DNA from: Humulus lupulus
Lineage: Eukaryota; Streptophyta; Magnoliopsida; Rosales; Cannabaceae
Reading direction: 5' to 3'
Assembly: GCF_963169125.1 (NCBI RefSeq)
Contig: NC_084795.1
Span: 130,551,701-130,615,700 of the forward strand
Length of the DNA stretch: 64,000 nt
Positions within the stretch are counted from its first letter, which is position 1. Every line of letters begins with the position of its first letter. Positions 46,207 through 58,087 of this stretch are shown one piece after another. Position numbers and translations under genes: made by a program. The notes under the pieces were generated by a model. The model had not been told where the DNA came from. It saw only the letters and a list, made by a program, of their open reading frames with translations, and did not search any database.

Positions 46207-46711
46207 CAAGGATGGTAAAGGTTGGGAAAAACCTTGGAGCTAAAAGGAAGAAGGAGCTGGTCGAATTCTTGAAAAATAACCTGGATGTCTTCGCCTGGTC
46301 GCACGAAGTTATGGTGGGAATCAGTCTCAATGTAATAATGCATACTTTGAATTTGGATAGGAATGTGCCTGCAAAGTCCCAAAAATGAAGGCTTTTGGGG
46401 AGAGAACGATCGGAAGCTTTAGAAGAAGAAGTGGTTCGCATGCTTAAGTGCAGATTTATCAGGGAAGCAAGATATCAGACCCGGATTGCTTTCCTTGTTC
46501 TAGTCCCGAAACCCAATGGGAAGTGGAGAACTTGCATTGATTTCTCTGATCTCAACAAGGCTTGTCCTAAGGACTATTTCCCACTACCTAGAATTGATCA
46601 GTTGGTAGGCGCAACAGCCGGTCACGAGCTCATGTATTTCATGGACGCATATTCTAGATATAACTAGATCGCGATGAACCCTGCAGACCAAGAGCATACC
46701 AACTTCTTGAG
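46207..46711 (+). pseudogene. Tat-lineage element D, RT fragment
   Basis: The translation gives VGKNLGAKRKKELVEFLKNN, LDVFAWSHEVMVGI, then VLVPKPNGKWRTCIDFSDL, FPLPRIDQLVGATAGHEL and MNPADQEHTNF. This is the N-terminal half of a Tat reverse transcriptase, and it ends before the YVDD region. Stops occur at about 46386 and 46666. It most likely belongs to the same element as 21816-22360, separated by the copia insertion, with some sequence lost between. The right edge abuts a chromovirus-type LTR piece. Confidence 0.8.
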
Positions 46712-46953
46712 TGAGCATAACTAAAGTTTTTGGCCAAAAGGTATAAAATTTTCATTAAAACTTTAAATATTTACAAGGGGTCCCAAAAGGTTTATCAAAA
46801 TATAATTACATTCAAGTGTACAAAATAGTCGGCTTAGGCGAGAAAATTGGACTCTTATACTCTAAGTCCCATGAAATATCTCGATCGTGGCGGCCATGTA
46901 GGCCGAATGTCTACGCGCCACTCTAAAGTTCTCCAACTCATGGATGGTCGACC
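46712..46953 (-). repeat. Fragment of chromovirus-like LTR
   Basis: This 242-bp piece matches, imperfectly, the beginning of the plus-strand reading of the LTR at 59547-62077 (around 59620-59865): TTTTCATTAAAA, then GG(G/A)(T/A)CCCAAAA and CTCCAACTCA(T/C)GG. By analogy it is in minus orientation. Both ends are truncated. Confidence 0.5.
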
Positions 46954-47144
46954 TGTAACCCCACTTCGCTAATAAGACTTAATTCCTCGATTAGTGTTCC
47001 GGGTGGGAAAAAATGGAATATTATGTGAATTAAATTGAATATATGTGTGATTATGTGGCATATATGAATTATATAGTGATATGAATACTTATACATGTTT
47101 ATGTGTATTAAATATACATGCGGGCCCATTTTTGTTAGTAAGGG
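46954..47144 (+). repeat. Chromovirus-like LTR, 5' part (left of element C)
   Basis: It begins TGTAACCCCACTTCGC and continues with wording found reversed at the far end of the 59547-62077 LTR (CTTA-T-CCTCGA-TAG-GT, then ATATGTGTGATTATGT). It is cut by element C at AAGGG and resumes at 58666. Confidence 0.6.
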
Positions 47145-47729
47145 TGTTGACCCTCGTTTTGCTCAACGACACGGAGTCAAGAAAACGACAGAAAAATAGT
47201 ACAAAGCTTGAGAAAATAATCTAATGGGAAATAAAGAACACAAGGAATTATAGTGGTTCGGCCCCAGTGATTGGTAATGACCTACGTCCACTTGATACTA
47301 TTATTAATATTGAGCTTCAAAGGTGTGATCAAAGAACTAGGGTTCCTGAGTTTCATAGACCTTAGAAGGAGAAAACAATACAAGTGATGGATAATAGTAA
47401 TGTAATTCGGAAAAAGATCAAAAAGATCCCCCCTTGAGCTATTTCTTGTATATTTATAGGCTCAAGGTGGGTTACATGAGTCAATCAGTCATATCTTTCC
47501 TTAATAAACGGATCTTCAAGTCATAATGAAGAGATACTCTCGGATATCATTACAACTGTACAGATTTATTCATAAATAACAGAGTATACGACCAGGCTGG
47601 TCGTATATAAAACTTGAACTTCTCATACGGAAATATCTCTGGTCGATAGGCAAGCAGCATCTCTGCCACGTGTCAGCCATGTGTCGAAAATTCTTGCCAC
47701 ATCATCCACAGCTGTTTTTTGGGTAAACA
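47145..47729 (-). repeat. Element C 3' LTR
   Basis: 585 bp; the plus-strand reading starts TGTTGACCCTCGTTTTGC and ends TTTTTTGGGTAAACA. It differs from the partner at 58088-58660 by few substitutions and a short indel (GTCAGCCAT near 47683), so this insertion looks younger than the copia. On the minus strand a CCTATAAATATAC box is present (reverse complement of GTATATTTATAGG near 47448). Confidence 0.92.
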
Positions 47730-47750
47730 TTTGCCCCCCAAGTTTATTTA
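47730..47750 (-). promoter_or_regulatory. Element C polypurine tract
   Basis: The plus strand reads TTTGCCCCCCAAG directly after the LTR, i.e. CTTGGGGGGCAAA on the coding strand just upstream of the 3' LTR. The core is the same as in element B (37962-37980). Confidence 0.8.
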
Positions 47751-47962
47751 TTGCGACCAGCAATAAGTAAACTTAGGAAACTAACCTTTCGTATGCCCCA
47801 TGAAATCTGTCAGAGCCCCTCGTGTGTTCTTGAAAACTGTGACCTAATCACGTCCAATCACGCCATTTTGGTTTCCAAGTAATCCCTCTGATGGCTATTA
47901 TACTCCCCCATGCCTTGAAAAAGGTAACTCATGATTACCCCTTTTCAACATATCTCAGCCAT

Positions 47963-48137
47963 TATAAAAAATCCTCACATTTACCATTTAACTTTTTACT
48001 CGCCATCTTCTTGCCAAGAACCCTCAAGAACTCCATCTCAGAGCTCAAAACTTTGAAGGTTTTCCGTCGTTGTTCTAAGGATCCTCCATTCGCTCGTCCA
48101 AAGTCGCTTCATTTCAGAATCTCCAACCTTCATCTAG
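47963..48137 (+). promoter_or_regulatory. TATA box and noncoding first exon of the element C antisense gene
   Basis: TATAAAAA at 47963-47970 is followed by a C/T-rich leader and then CTAG/GTAAAT at 48137/48138, a good donor. The intron would end at the CAG of 48571-48573, five bases before ATG 48579. Element B shows the same arrangement. A promoter here is inferred, not shown. Confidence 0.5.
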
Positions 48138-48573
48138 GTAAATTTCTTCAACTTTTAAGCCCTTTGACATGCCATGCATACTGCTATACGACTATTTTAA
48201 GTTCTGAAACTTTTGTGTTCTTGGATAGAAATGCATGAGGATTGTGGGAATGTTGATTGATGCTTGATAGGGTAGTGTAGTTTTTCTCTTTAGGAGTTAG
48301 GAGCCAGTCTGATAGTCAAAATCGTAAAATTGAAGTAAAAATTCGATTTTTAGGCTAGCTGAAAAACTGGGTTTTTCCCGCCCCTTCGGAGTCGAAAAAG
48401 CTTTTTTCCAAAAAAATTTTATTTCCGCTTTTTGATCTGTTTTTCAAACTGCTCGCATAGAAGTTAGTGTTTTCGTTAGAATGCTGCTGGTCGTAGATGC
48501 GAGCAACGTTATTCCAACTTTAAACATAAGCTCCCAAGCTGTGCGTCTTATCTCCTCCTTTCTCTGTTCGCAG

Positions 48574-51208
48574 TTTACATGCAAGATCCATGGGGAGGAG
48601 AAAGACCTATAGACGACAATCTATTGGCTCAATTGCTCGAGGACGAAGAACAACCATCGTCATTGATACCCGAAATTCCATTTTCTCGTGCCAATCCAAA
48701 CACTTCACCTGGCTTGACTCGAAATATGGCTCGCACCAAAACCAAAGCCCAGAAAAAGAGAAGCTCTGATCCTTCTCATCAGCCTGCTCCTAGGGCTGAT
48801 GCTCCCTCGACCAGTGGTCGAGCTGAAAATGCTCCTCACCCCAACATCCAAAGACACGCTCGACCCCGACATGCCGCCCAGCCAGATGTTGAGTGGCATT
48901 TAGTTCCTGAGAGCAGAGTGACGATTAGAATGATCGCCAATTATATAAGGAAGTGTAGTCTCACCGGGGTGACCTTAGTCAGACCTAACCAAGACCAAAG
49001 GGCGAACCTGCCCGAAGGCGCCTTCAGCACCTGGTCGAGGTTTCATATTGAGGCAGGGGCTACCTTCCCTCTTCACTCATTTTTCCAAGGGGTGGCCAAC
49101 TATTTTGGATTTGCCCATTTTCAAATAACCCCAAACAGATATAGGATGCTCGCTGCACTCTATATCTTGTACAACCACAAGAAATGGCCCGTGCCAACGC
49201 CTCATGATGTCAACTACTTGTTCGACTTCAAATCTTACCCCAACCAAGAAGGCACGGGGTTTTTTCACTTCTGTCATCAGGAAACCGGGCGTACCTTCCT
49301 GACTGACTCTACCCACGTATCAAATGTGGGGAGGTACTACCAGGAGTACTTCCTCACAACTGACATGATCGCAGACAACCTGGCCTTCGCACAAGGAGGT
49401 AAAAATTTCATATTACTGGCTGTTACTTCTTCACTTAGTGTTCTCCTCCACATTTTCTTAAACTGTTAATGTCTTCCAGGCCCATGGCTGCGACCAGATC
49501 CAACTCTGGACATGGAGTTAAGATCGGCGCTCCTAGCCAGCATGACTAATGTAGAAAAGAGCATCAAGCATCTGGTTATTGAGGCTAACCTTAGGTTGGT
49601 TGGCCTCCTGGCCCTTCATCAGGACATGAGGGAGTCAACTGCAAGGAGTGCCACAACTGAGGAGGAACCCGAGCAGCAACCTCCAACATCGCCTCCATGA
49701 AGGAGACCAACTGGGGTCACGATCAGGGAACCTGTTAGCACTCCTCCAGCAGAGAGGCCCTTGGCCCCCTTGGGGAAAGAAAAAAAGAAGGCCACCGAGC
49801 CTGTCGAACACTCGGATGAGTCCTCGGATGAGAATGGTACAATTATTTTGCTTTTAGATAACTTGCCAATTCCCTGTCACCTATTCAACAGGGATGGAAA
49901 TTTTAAATATGCTCCAAATTTAGGTCTAGACTTCTTCATGTCGAAGAGTGAGTATAAGACTAGTAGAGTCTATAGTATAGCGACCAGTAATAATAGCTCG
50001 GGTATTTGACTTTGCAATCTTTCTTTACTTTTTTTTTTCTGATGTAATATACCTGGTCATTTATGCTATCTCACTGTTTGATATTTTGCTTCTTTTTCAG
50101 ACATGGACTCTGCCAATGTGTTCGACATCTACAGCAGTCCTTAGGTTCTCGCGACTCCCTCGAGCAAGAAGAAGACCAGCAAGAGACACCACGGGGAGAG
50201 CAGCAAAGCGCCTCAGGCGAAGAAGGCTTGAAATGTAGGCCCTTTGGAGGATAGGCCCTCCGCCATTACAACTCCATCATCTCCCCGCGAGCAGTAGATT
50301 CCTCCTACTCCAACCGGATCAAGTCCACCTCCCGCGGGCCCGACCGACCAAACTCAGCAGACCGATCCTGCTGCAATTGGGGTGACATAACTGGTCGCAC
50401 CTTTAAGTTGGTTATGGAGAGGGTCGCTAAGATTGTGAAGCACGACTGCTGCCGAGAGGCAATGGCTGCTACAGAGGCGATGGATGTTTACCTGATCCCG
50501 AACCACGCCCTGAACAAGTTCGCCAGTGTAAGTCATCTTTTTCTGCGAAAACTGGTCTTCTTTCTTTTATAGTTAGTCTAACTTCTACTCCGACTGCAGG
50601 CCATTCTGGCCCTCACTGCTGGCCGTATCCGCTCGGGTGCTGTCACCGAGCGGGCCAGAACTTTGGAGCAACGGCACCAGGATGAAGTTAAAGCTGCTGA
50701 GGCAAAATATGCCGAACAGCTGGCAGTGGTGGTTGAGGAAAAGTCTATACTGGCTAAGGAGTTGGAGGAGAATCAGAGGTCTCTGGACAAAGCTCGTGAG
50801 CAGAGGGACCAATTTAAGGAGTCCAACCGCTTTAATTTATGCGCGGCCCAACAGCTCGAGTTGGACTTGGTTGCGAGCAGGCAGGAGACTACTACCCTGG
50901 AGGGCCGGATTGAGGAGTTGGAGAAAGCCAACGCCAACAACTTGGAAATGTATAAGAATTCCACTCTTCGATGCTTCTATGATTTCTGGAAGCATAACCA
51001 TGGTGCCAACTTCGACTACCTTCCCAAGAATGCGAGAGACGCCGAGCTTGCTCGCTGCGCTGCTCAGCTGGCTGAGGAAGAAAGGTCAAGGGTTCCTGCT
51101 TCCCCTGAAATCTCGCTGGCTGCTGGGATGGATGGTGCAGACAACGAGGTTGCAGGCATTGTCGATCAGAACCTTCCCCAAGATCCTCCGGCTCCTCAAA
51201 ATCCTTGA
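48574..51208 (+). pseudogene. Antisense spliced gene of element C (Tat aORF)
   Basis: Coding exons joined by GT-AG introns in compatible phase: 48574-49398 (ATG 48579; a second ATG at 48726 gives MARTKTKAQKK, like the start in element B), 49480-49836, 50101-50527 and 50600-51208. Exon 2 carries a basic N-terminus and GATFPLHSFFQGVANYFG...NRYRMLAALYILY, a region like the 'putative gypsy type transposon' family. The last exon is a long coiled coil (ELEENQRSLDKAREQRDQF, RIEELEKANANNLEM) and an acidic tail. Stops at 49698, 50142, about 50232 and 50291, and a frameshift near 50380, disable it. The role is unknown. It is transcribed, if at all, against the genomic RNA 3' end, so it could also give antisense RNA. 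Confidence 0.78.
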
Positions 51209-51866
51209 GCTCCTTAGTCTTTTCTACTTTTATTTCATCTTTTTAACTACACGACCTACGGGTCATGATGTAAAGACAATATAATTTTTTGTTGTTGCAT
51301 GGGCAGCTTTTACTTTTACTTAAACAATTACATCCGAGCAGTGACTTCTCGCGGTGTAAAAGGATTCTCTTTGATATTATAATATATTTGCATATTATTA
51401 TAACATCTGTTCGCATGACTGAACTTAGCATAGCACTTTGGTTTGATTTAACAAAAGAAATTTTTTTTGAAAAATACTCTAAGTTCCCTAGCATGCTTTC
51501 ACTTATTTTTCTCATGTGTTTACATACCTTTTAACGATATGCTTTGCTTACTTGTACCTTATATGCCCCCCAAGTGATCGAGGAGCTTTAGGTCCTTGGT
51601 CACTTGCTTTGACCAGAACCTGCTCAAACATTACTGCTCGTAGCAATATGATTAGAATTATAATACACCAAAACAACACACGTAATGAGCAAATACTTCT
51701 AATAAATACAATAGTTGGCAAGAAATGACTGGCTAAGCATAGTCCCTTTTATTTCTCGTAATAAATGGACAAAACATGTCTGTACAAGTGATCAATAAGA
51801 TCTTACACTTTTTCAAAACTTGTAAAAATTAAAATTTATACAAGCCAATTCTTTAAGAAGAATTGT
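51209..51866 (-). other. Element C region between integrase and antisense gene
   Basis: AT-rich, no gene. It contains ATGCCCCCCAAGTGATCG near 51562, which reads as another GGGGGG purine tract on the element's coding strand. No tandem repeat like that in element B is present. Confidence 0.5.
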
Positions 51867-54800
51867 TCATTGGTAATACTTGCGCAGGTGTTCTCCATTC
51901 CAATAGCGAGGAACGATATCTCCGTTTAAGCGTGCAAGTTTATACGTGCCTAGGTGAAGGACCTCATCAATCTGGTATGGCCCTTCCCAATTAGGCCTGA
52001 ATACTCCAGTAGCTTGGTCGCGGGTGTTAAGGAAAACTCTTCGAAGTACAAGATCTCCAACATTGAATTTTCTTTCTCGTACTTTAGAGTTGAAATACCG
52101 GGCGACCTTCTGCTGGTACGCAGCTACTCGAAGCTGGCTTGTTCACGCCTTTCATCAATTGAGTCCAGAGATTCCATCAATAGTTGGCTGTTAGAGTCCT
52201 GGTCATATGTTAATTTGCGGTGCGATGGTGGATGTAACTCTACAGGAAACATAGCTTCATACTCGTACACCAAGGAAAATGGGGTATGACCTATTGCTGT
52301 TCGGTGGGAAGTTCTGTACGACCAAAGAACTTCAGGCAACTGCTCTGGCCATGCTCCCTTAGCTTCTTCAAGTCTTTTCTTCAGGGTATCCTTCAACATT
52401 TTGTTAACTGCTTCGACTTGCCCATTCACTTGGGGATGAGTGACTGAAGAAAAGCTTTTGATAATATCATGTCGTTTGCAGAAGTCCGTGAATAGATCAC
52501 TGTCAAACTGGGTGCCGTTGTTTGAGACTATCTTCCTTGGTAATCCATAGCGACAAATGATGTTCTTGACTACGAAGTCAAGCACTTTCTTGGTCGTTAT
52601 GGTTGCGAGTGGCTCGGCCTCGACCCATTTGGTGAAGTAGTCGACGACAACCACTGCGTACTTTACACCACCTTTTCCTGTAGGCAAGGATCCGATTAGA
52701 TCTATTCCCCAAACTGTGAAGGGCCATGGACTCTGCATCTGCTTTAACTCATTGGGAGCTGCTCGTGGGATTTTAGAAAATCTCTGACACTTGTCACATC
52801 TTCGTACAAACTCCATTAAGTCTTCATTCATGGTTGGCCAGAAATAGCCTTACCTTAGGATCTTTTTTGACAGACTCTGCCCCCCAACGTGGTCCCCGCA
52901 AAAACCTTCGTGCACCTTTTTCATCAACTCTTTGGCTTTCTCCTTTGTAATACATCTGAGGAGTGGTAGTGAGTATCCCCTTTGATACAGGATCCCATCG
53001 ACCAGAATATACCTAGCAGCTTGTCACTGAAGGGTCCTAGTTTTGTTTTTGTCCGCTGGCAGTACACCATTTGACAGATACTCTACATATGGTACCATCC
53101 ATGTATCCGACATTTGGATGACCAGAGTGGTTTCTGCTGCTTGGATGCTTGGCGCCGATAGTCGCTCGACTGGCACTATGTTTAGAGTATCAACATCCTT
53201 TGCACTGGCCAACTTTGCCAAAGCATCCACGTTGGAATTCTAATCATGAGGTACTTGCTAGAGTGTGTATCTGTCGAACTGGGTTAACAGATTCTTTGCT
53301 TTGTTCAGATAGGCGACCATTTTCAAACCTCGCGCCTGGTACTCTCCCAAGACTTGATTCACCACCAGGTGAGAATCACTATAGATGTCAAGCACTTTTA
53401 TGTTCATATCCTTGGCTAACCACAACCCAGCGAGTAATGTTTCATACTCGGCCTCGTTGTTAGAAGCAGTGAAGTCACATCTAATTGCACAGTGAAATCA
53501 ATGCCCTTCCAGTGTTATCAATATCACTCCGGCTCCTGCGTGGGATTCGTTGGATGAACCATCTGTAAACAATTTCCATGAGGGTGCTTGGATTTGACAC
53601 TTAGGCTCGCTGGGCTCTTCAGTCTGCTTGCCACCCACGTGCTCTGTGAATTCGGCGATGAAATCATCCAAGGCTTGTCCTTTTATCGCTGCTCACGGCA
53701 AGTAAGATATGTCAAACTGCCCGAGTTTGACTGCCCACTTTAGTAATCTTCCTACAGCCTCTGGCTTTTGCAGGACTTGCCGAAGAGGCTGGTCGGTCAA
53801 TACCATAATTGGATGAGCTTGGAAGTAATACCACAGCTTCCTAGAGGCCAAAACTAAACAATAGGCTAACCTTTCAATGGGGTGATACCACAACTCTACT
53901 CTGATCAACCTTTTTCTTACATAATAGACAACCTTCTGCACACCTTCTTCTTCTCGTAGAAGAACAGCACTAGCAGCGTAATCCGTGATTGTCAGGTAGA
54001 TGAACAAAGTCTCTTTATCGACCGGCTTTGACAGGATGGGTGGTTGCGCCATATGCGTTTTTAGTGCTTGAAAGGCCTGTTCGCACTCATCTGTCCATTC
54101 AAATTTCTTATTGCCTCTGAGTAGATTGAAAAATGGGACGCACTTGTCTATCGATTTCAAAATGAATCTACTGAGAGCAGCAATCCTCCCGGTCAGGCTT
54201 TGGACATCCTTAATCTTCAGTGGCAACTTCATCTTGATCAGGGCTTTTATTTTCTTGGGATTAGCTTCAATTCCTCTTGAGTTAACTATAAATCCCAAAA
54301 CCTTCCTTGATCCTACTCCGAAGGAGCATTTAAGGGGATTTAACTTCATCCTATATTTATTCAGGACGCTGAAGCATTCCTGCAAATCCTTTAAATGCCC
54401 TTCTGCTTTCTTTGACTTAACTAGCATGTCGTCAACGTAAAACTCCATGTTTGTGTCGATCAGCTCCTTGAACATGTGGTTGACGAGTCCTGGTAAGTCG
54501 CACCAGCATTTTTCAAACCAAAGGGCATCACCTTGTAACAATAGAGCCCTGTATCAGTTCGAAAGCTAGTGTGATCCTCATCAGGGGGATGCATAATGAT
54601 TTTATTATACCCGGAGTATGCCTCCATGAATGAGAGGATCTCATGCCCTGCAGTGGCATCGACCAGCTGGTCGATCCTCGAGAGTGGCAAACAGTCTTTG
54701 GGGTAGGCTTTATTTAGGTCTGTAAAATCCACGTATGTACGCCACTTGCCATTCGGCTTGGGCACGAGTACGGGATTAGAGACCCACGATGGATAAAATG

Positions 54801-55922
54801 CCACCCTGATGAACCCATTCTCCTTAGTTTCTCGACTTCCTCTTTCAAGGCCTTTGATCTATCTTTGTCGAGTAGCATTCTTTTTTGTTGCACTGGTGGA
54901 AAGCTTTTGTCGATGTTCAAGACATGGTTGATGATTGCAGGATCTATCCCGACCATGTCTTTATGCGACCAGGCAAAGACATCCTGGTTCTTCCTTAAGA
55001 ACTCCACCAGTGCTTATTTTGTCGGATTTTCCTCATCGAGTTGGACCTCTTCAAGGTCCTCAATGGGTCCCACTTCTTCTTCAAAATCCCCAAAGTGAGG
55101 ATGTAAGTCTCTATCCTCAGTTTTGGCAATGCCCTATTTGGTGAGATTATCACCTGGGCGAGCTTGAACATTAGTTGCCATTTGCAACTCCTTCTCGGTG
55201 GCATCTCTCGATACACCCTTCTTTGCCTTGGTGATCGAGGCATTGTAGCACTCCCTCGCTTCCCTCTGGTTTCCCAACACGCATCCTACCCTTGCGTCCG
55301 TTGGGAATTTCATAGCGAGGTGCCATATGACTCACAGGTTGACCAGAATTGGTCTCCCTATCACAGCGTTGTACGCTGAAGGACAATCAAATACTATAAA
55401 AGTAGTGAGTAATGTCCTGTTAGCAGGCGCAGTGCCTGCTGTGACTGGGAGTCTAATCGACCCTACTGGGGCGAGCCCTTCTCCGGAAAAACCATAAATG
55501 GTTTGGTTGCATGGTTAAAGTTCCTTCACGGACAACTTCATCCTTTCCAGTGAGGACTTATATAGGATGTTGACTGAACTTCCTATATCGACCAACACCC
55601 TTTTCACCATCATGTTTGTGATCTGTACGTTCACGACCAGCGGATCGGAGTGTGGGAATCGCATGTGCTGGGCGTCGTCGTCAGAGAAGGTGATTAGTTC
55701 CTCCTCTGTTTGAGCCTTTTTTGGTGCACGGTCCTCGACACTCATCATCTCGATGTCCTGGTCGTGGCGTATGGTTCGAGCATATTGTTCCCTCGCTTTC
55801 CCACTATCTCCTGAAAGATGTGGGCCTCCACAGATGGTGAGTAGGGTACCTGCCACAGGAGCTGGTTGTAAAGGTGGCGAGTGTTGGCGTGCAGGCGTCG
55901 ACTTGTTGCCACCTTGAGCCTC
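51867..55922 (-). pseudogene. Element C pol (protease to integrase), broken
   Basis: Protease: VLVDIGSSVNILYKSSLERM near 55590. RT: VFAWSHKDMVGIDPAI, VLVPKPNGKWRTYVDF, GYNKIIMHPPDEDHT and an intact YVDDMLVKSK near 54420-54450. RNase H: LFIYLTITDYAASAVL. Second RNase H at about 53240-53640: FTDGSSNESHAGAG and NNEAEYETLLAGL. Integrase: HVGGQS...CDKCQR, GIDLIGSLP, then SNNGTQF, where the catalytic Asp is Asn, and GQVEAVNK. The C-terminus ends at LRKYYQ (stop 51867). Single-base deletions lie near 54832, 54490 and 52129, and there are stops in protease, RNase H2 and the finger. Two RNase H domains place it in the Tat lineage. Non-functional despite the intact RT box. Confidence 0.9.
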
Positions 55923-58047
55923 TCACTGAGAACCTCTCATGGCTCGCACATATCTTCTTAAATTTCCCTGTCTTATCAGGAACTCAATTTCATCCTTCAG
56001 CTGGTTACACTCATTGGTGTCATGCCCGTAGTCGTTATGAAAAAGACAGAACTTTGTAGAATCTTTCTTGGAGAAATATTTCCTTATTGGTGCGGGTCGT
56101 TTGTAGGGCACGCTTGAGTTGGTCGCCTGGTAAACCTCGGCTCGGCTTTCAACAAGGGCAGTGTAATTGGTGAATTTCGGTTCATACCGATTACCTTTGG
56201 GGTGCTTACTCTCGGAGGTCGAGGGTTCACTGCTCGCCCACTTTCCACCATTCTTACCATTGCCATTCCCGTTGCCTTTGCCGTTGCCATTAGGCTTCGA
56301 CCCATTGGCGGCTTTGGCGGGTTCTTCCTTGGGCCCCTTGTCTTTTGCTGGCGATTTCCCTTCGTTGGCAATCACGTCCTCGAGCTTGATGTATCGATCA
56401 GCTCGATCTAAAAAATCCTGGGTACTTTTAACCCCATGCTTTCTGAGGCTACTTCAGAGGGGAGAATGGCGCCTAACCCCAGCAGTTAGGGCCATCATCT
56501 TGCCTTCATCGCCCACAGTCTTGGCTCCAGCTGCGGCTCACATGAAGAGCTGAACGTACTCCTTCAGGGGCTCTCCCTCTTTCTGGCGTATCTCGACCAG
56601 TTGGTTCGCCTCAGTGGGGTGTACACGACCCGCATAGAACTGTCCATAAAACTCCTTCACGGACATCTCCCAGGATACTATACTTGCAGAAGGGAACTTA
56701 AAGAACCACTCCTGGGCGGCATCAGAAAGTGTCACTGGGAAGATCCTGCAGCGAGCATCTTTAGAGACTTTCTGAATGTCCATTTGTATCTCAAACTTGT
56801 TGACATGAGATACCGGGTCTCCATACCCGTCAAAATTTGGCAGAGTCGGCATCTTGAACTTACTGGGAGTTTCTGCCAGAGCAATCCTTTGTACGAAAGG
56901 GGTGCCTCTCCTCCGATCGTAATCAATGTGTGATGTCCGCCCCCCGACCAGCTGCTGCACAGCCTGGTTTAGGGCATCGATTTGAGCCTGAACGACTTCT
57001 AGGATTGCTGGGGCCTCTGGTGCCAGGGGAATGTACTCATCATGCCTTTGTCGGTGATAGTTGAGTACATCCCTCAAGTCATCATCTCTTCCCCGCTGCT
57101 CACTGGCTCTCAGCCGACTAAAGACGTTATTCTGCCTGGGCTACCCCCCAGCGTTACGACCTGCTGGTCGGTCTTCTCTAGGTGGGGGGCTCCTGCCTCC
57201 ACCTCTCTCTTCGTCCCTCCGACCAGAATTTCCTTTGCCTGAGTCAGCTTCATTGTAGTCGTGGCCATCTCTGAACCGTGGCTGGTTATGGTGAGACCGA
57301 CTATTCCCTCTGTTGCCTCCTTGGGTTGGAATTTCCCAAGCGTTAGGGGGAGGCCTACGTTGGTCGATGGGTCCCCGTGCATTGTCATGTCGTGGGGGCC
57401 CCTGACCACAGAGCCTGTCTCTGAATTCCTCTTGTTGGCAGAAGGAGGCTGCCCCTGCTCGGTGGATGCGGCTCTTCACCCCCTGGGCATCTAGGCCTGC
57501 GGGGCTGTTGCCCGGCCCTATTCTGCCTCAGGCGCGGGGGATTGCCTCGACCAGCCTAAGACGGAGGTTGCGTCTCAGGATACCGAGGTGGGACATCATC
57601 CTGAGGCATATGTGGCTGCTTCGGCCTCTGAGGGCTTATTGGCTAGAGCAGAAGACTAGGATTGGGGCCCCTTTGAGGTGGCCCGTTTGGTGACTGATCT
57701 GGCTGGGAGGCTGGCGCAGCCTGATTCCTATCCAACTGGACGGCTTCTTCAAGGGCTGCCACGACATCCCTCTGCCGACAGTCCATCTCCGCCTGCCGCT
57801 CGATCAGATCCTGGCCCTAGCGCTCTATCTCCCTTTGCTGCGACGCCATTATCTCAGCAGCGTTCCCTTGATTGGCCCTCAGATTGGCCAACTCATCTTG
57901 CAACACCCCTAGTGTTGTCTTCTGGGTCTCAGAATCCAACTCCTCCTCATTAAACTCCAAATGAGGTTCGTCTTCAGCTACATTTGGGGGAGGAGGCTGG
58001 GATGGTGCGACGGTAGCCTGTCCAGTCTTCTTTGTAGTTTTCGCCAT
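55923..58047 (-). pseudogene. Element C gag, broken
   Basis: The start ATG at 58047 opens MAKTTKKTGQATVAPSQPPP, a Gln/Pro/Arg-rich N-terminal part with stops and frameshifts (57100-57820). The core, 57077-56538, reads PTLPNFDGYGDPVSHVNKFE, DAAQEWFFKFPSASIVSW and FYGQFYAGRVHP. After a stop at about 56538 comes a Gly/Asn/Lys-rich linker (KGNGNGNGKNGG) and a zinc-knuckle-like CLFHNDYGHDTNEC (56040 region), ending at 55923. Order and wording match element B gag, so both belong to the same lineage but to different families. Cannot yield full-length Gag. Confidence 0.85.
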
Positions 58048-58066
58048 TAGATCTTCTTTTGTCAAG

Positions 58067-58084
58067 CTCTCAATGAAAACACCA
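58067..58084 (-). promoter_or_regulatory. Primer-binding site of element C
   Basis: The coding strand reads TGGTGTTTTCATTGAGAG, three bases inside the 5' LTR. It differs from the element B site by one base, so the same tRNA primer is likely. Confidence 0.8.
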
Positions 58085-58087
58085 GAA

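Noticed and set aside
56167..56553. Plus-strand ORF with a Pro/Leu repeat opposite element C gag
   Set aside because: It is the complement of the Gly/Asn/Lys-rich gag linker and is explained fully by it.
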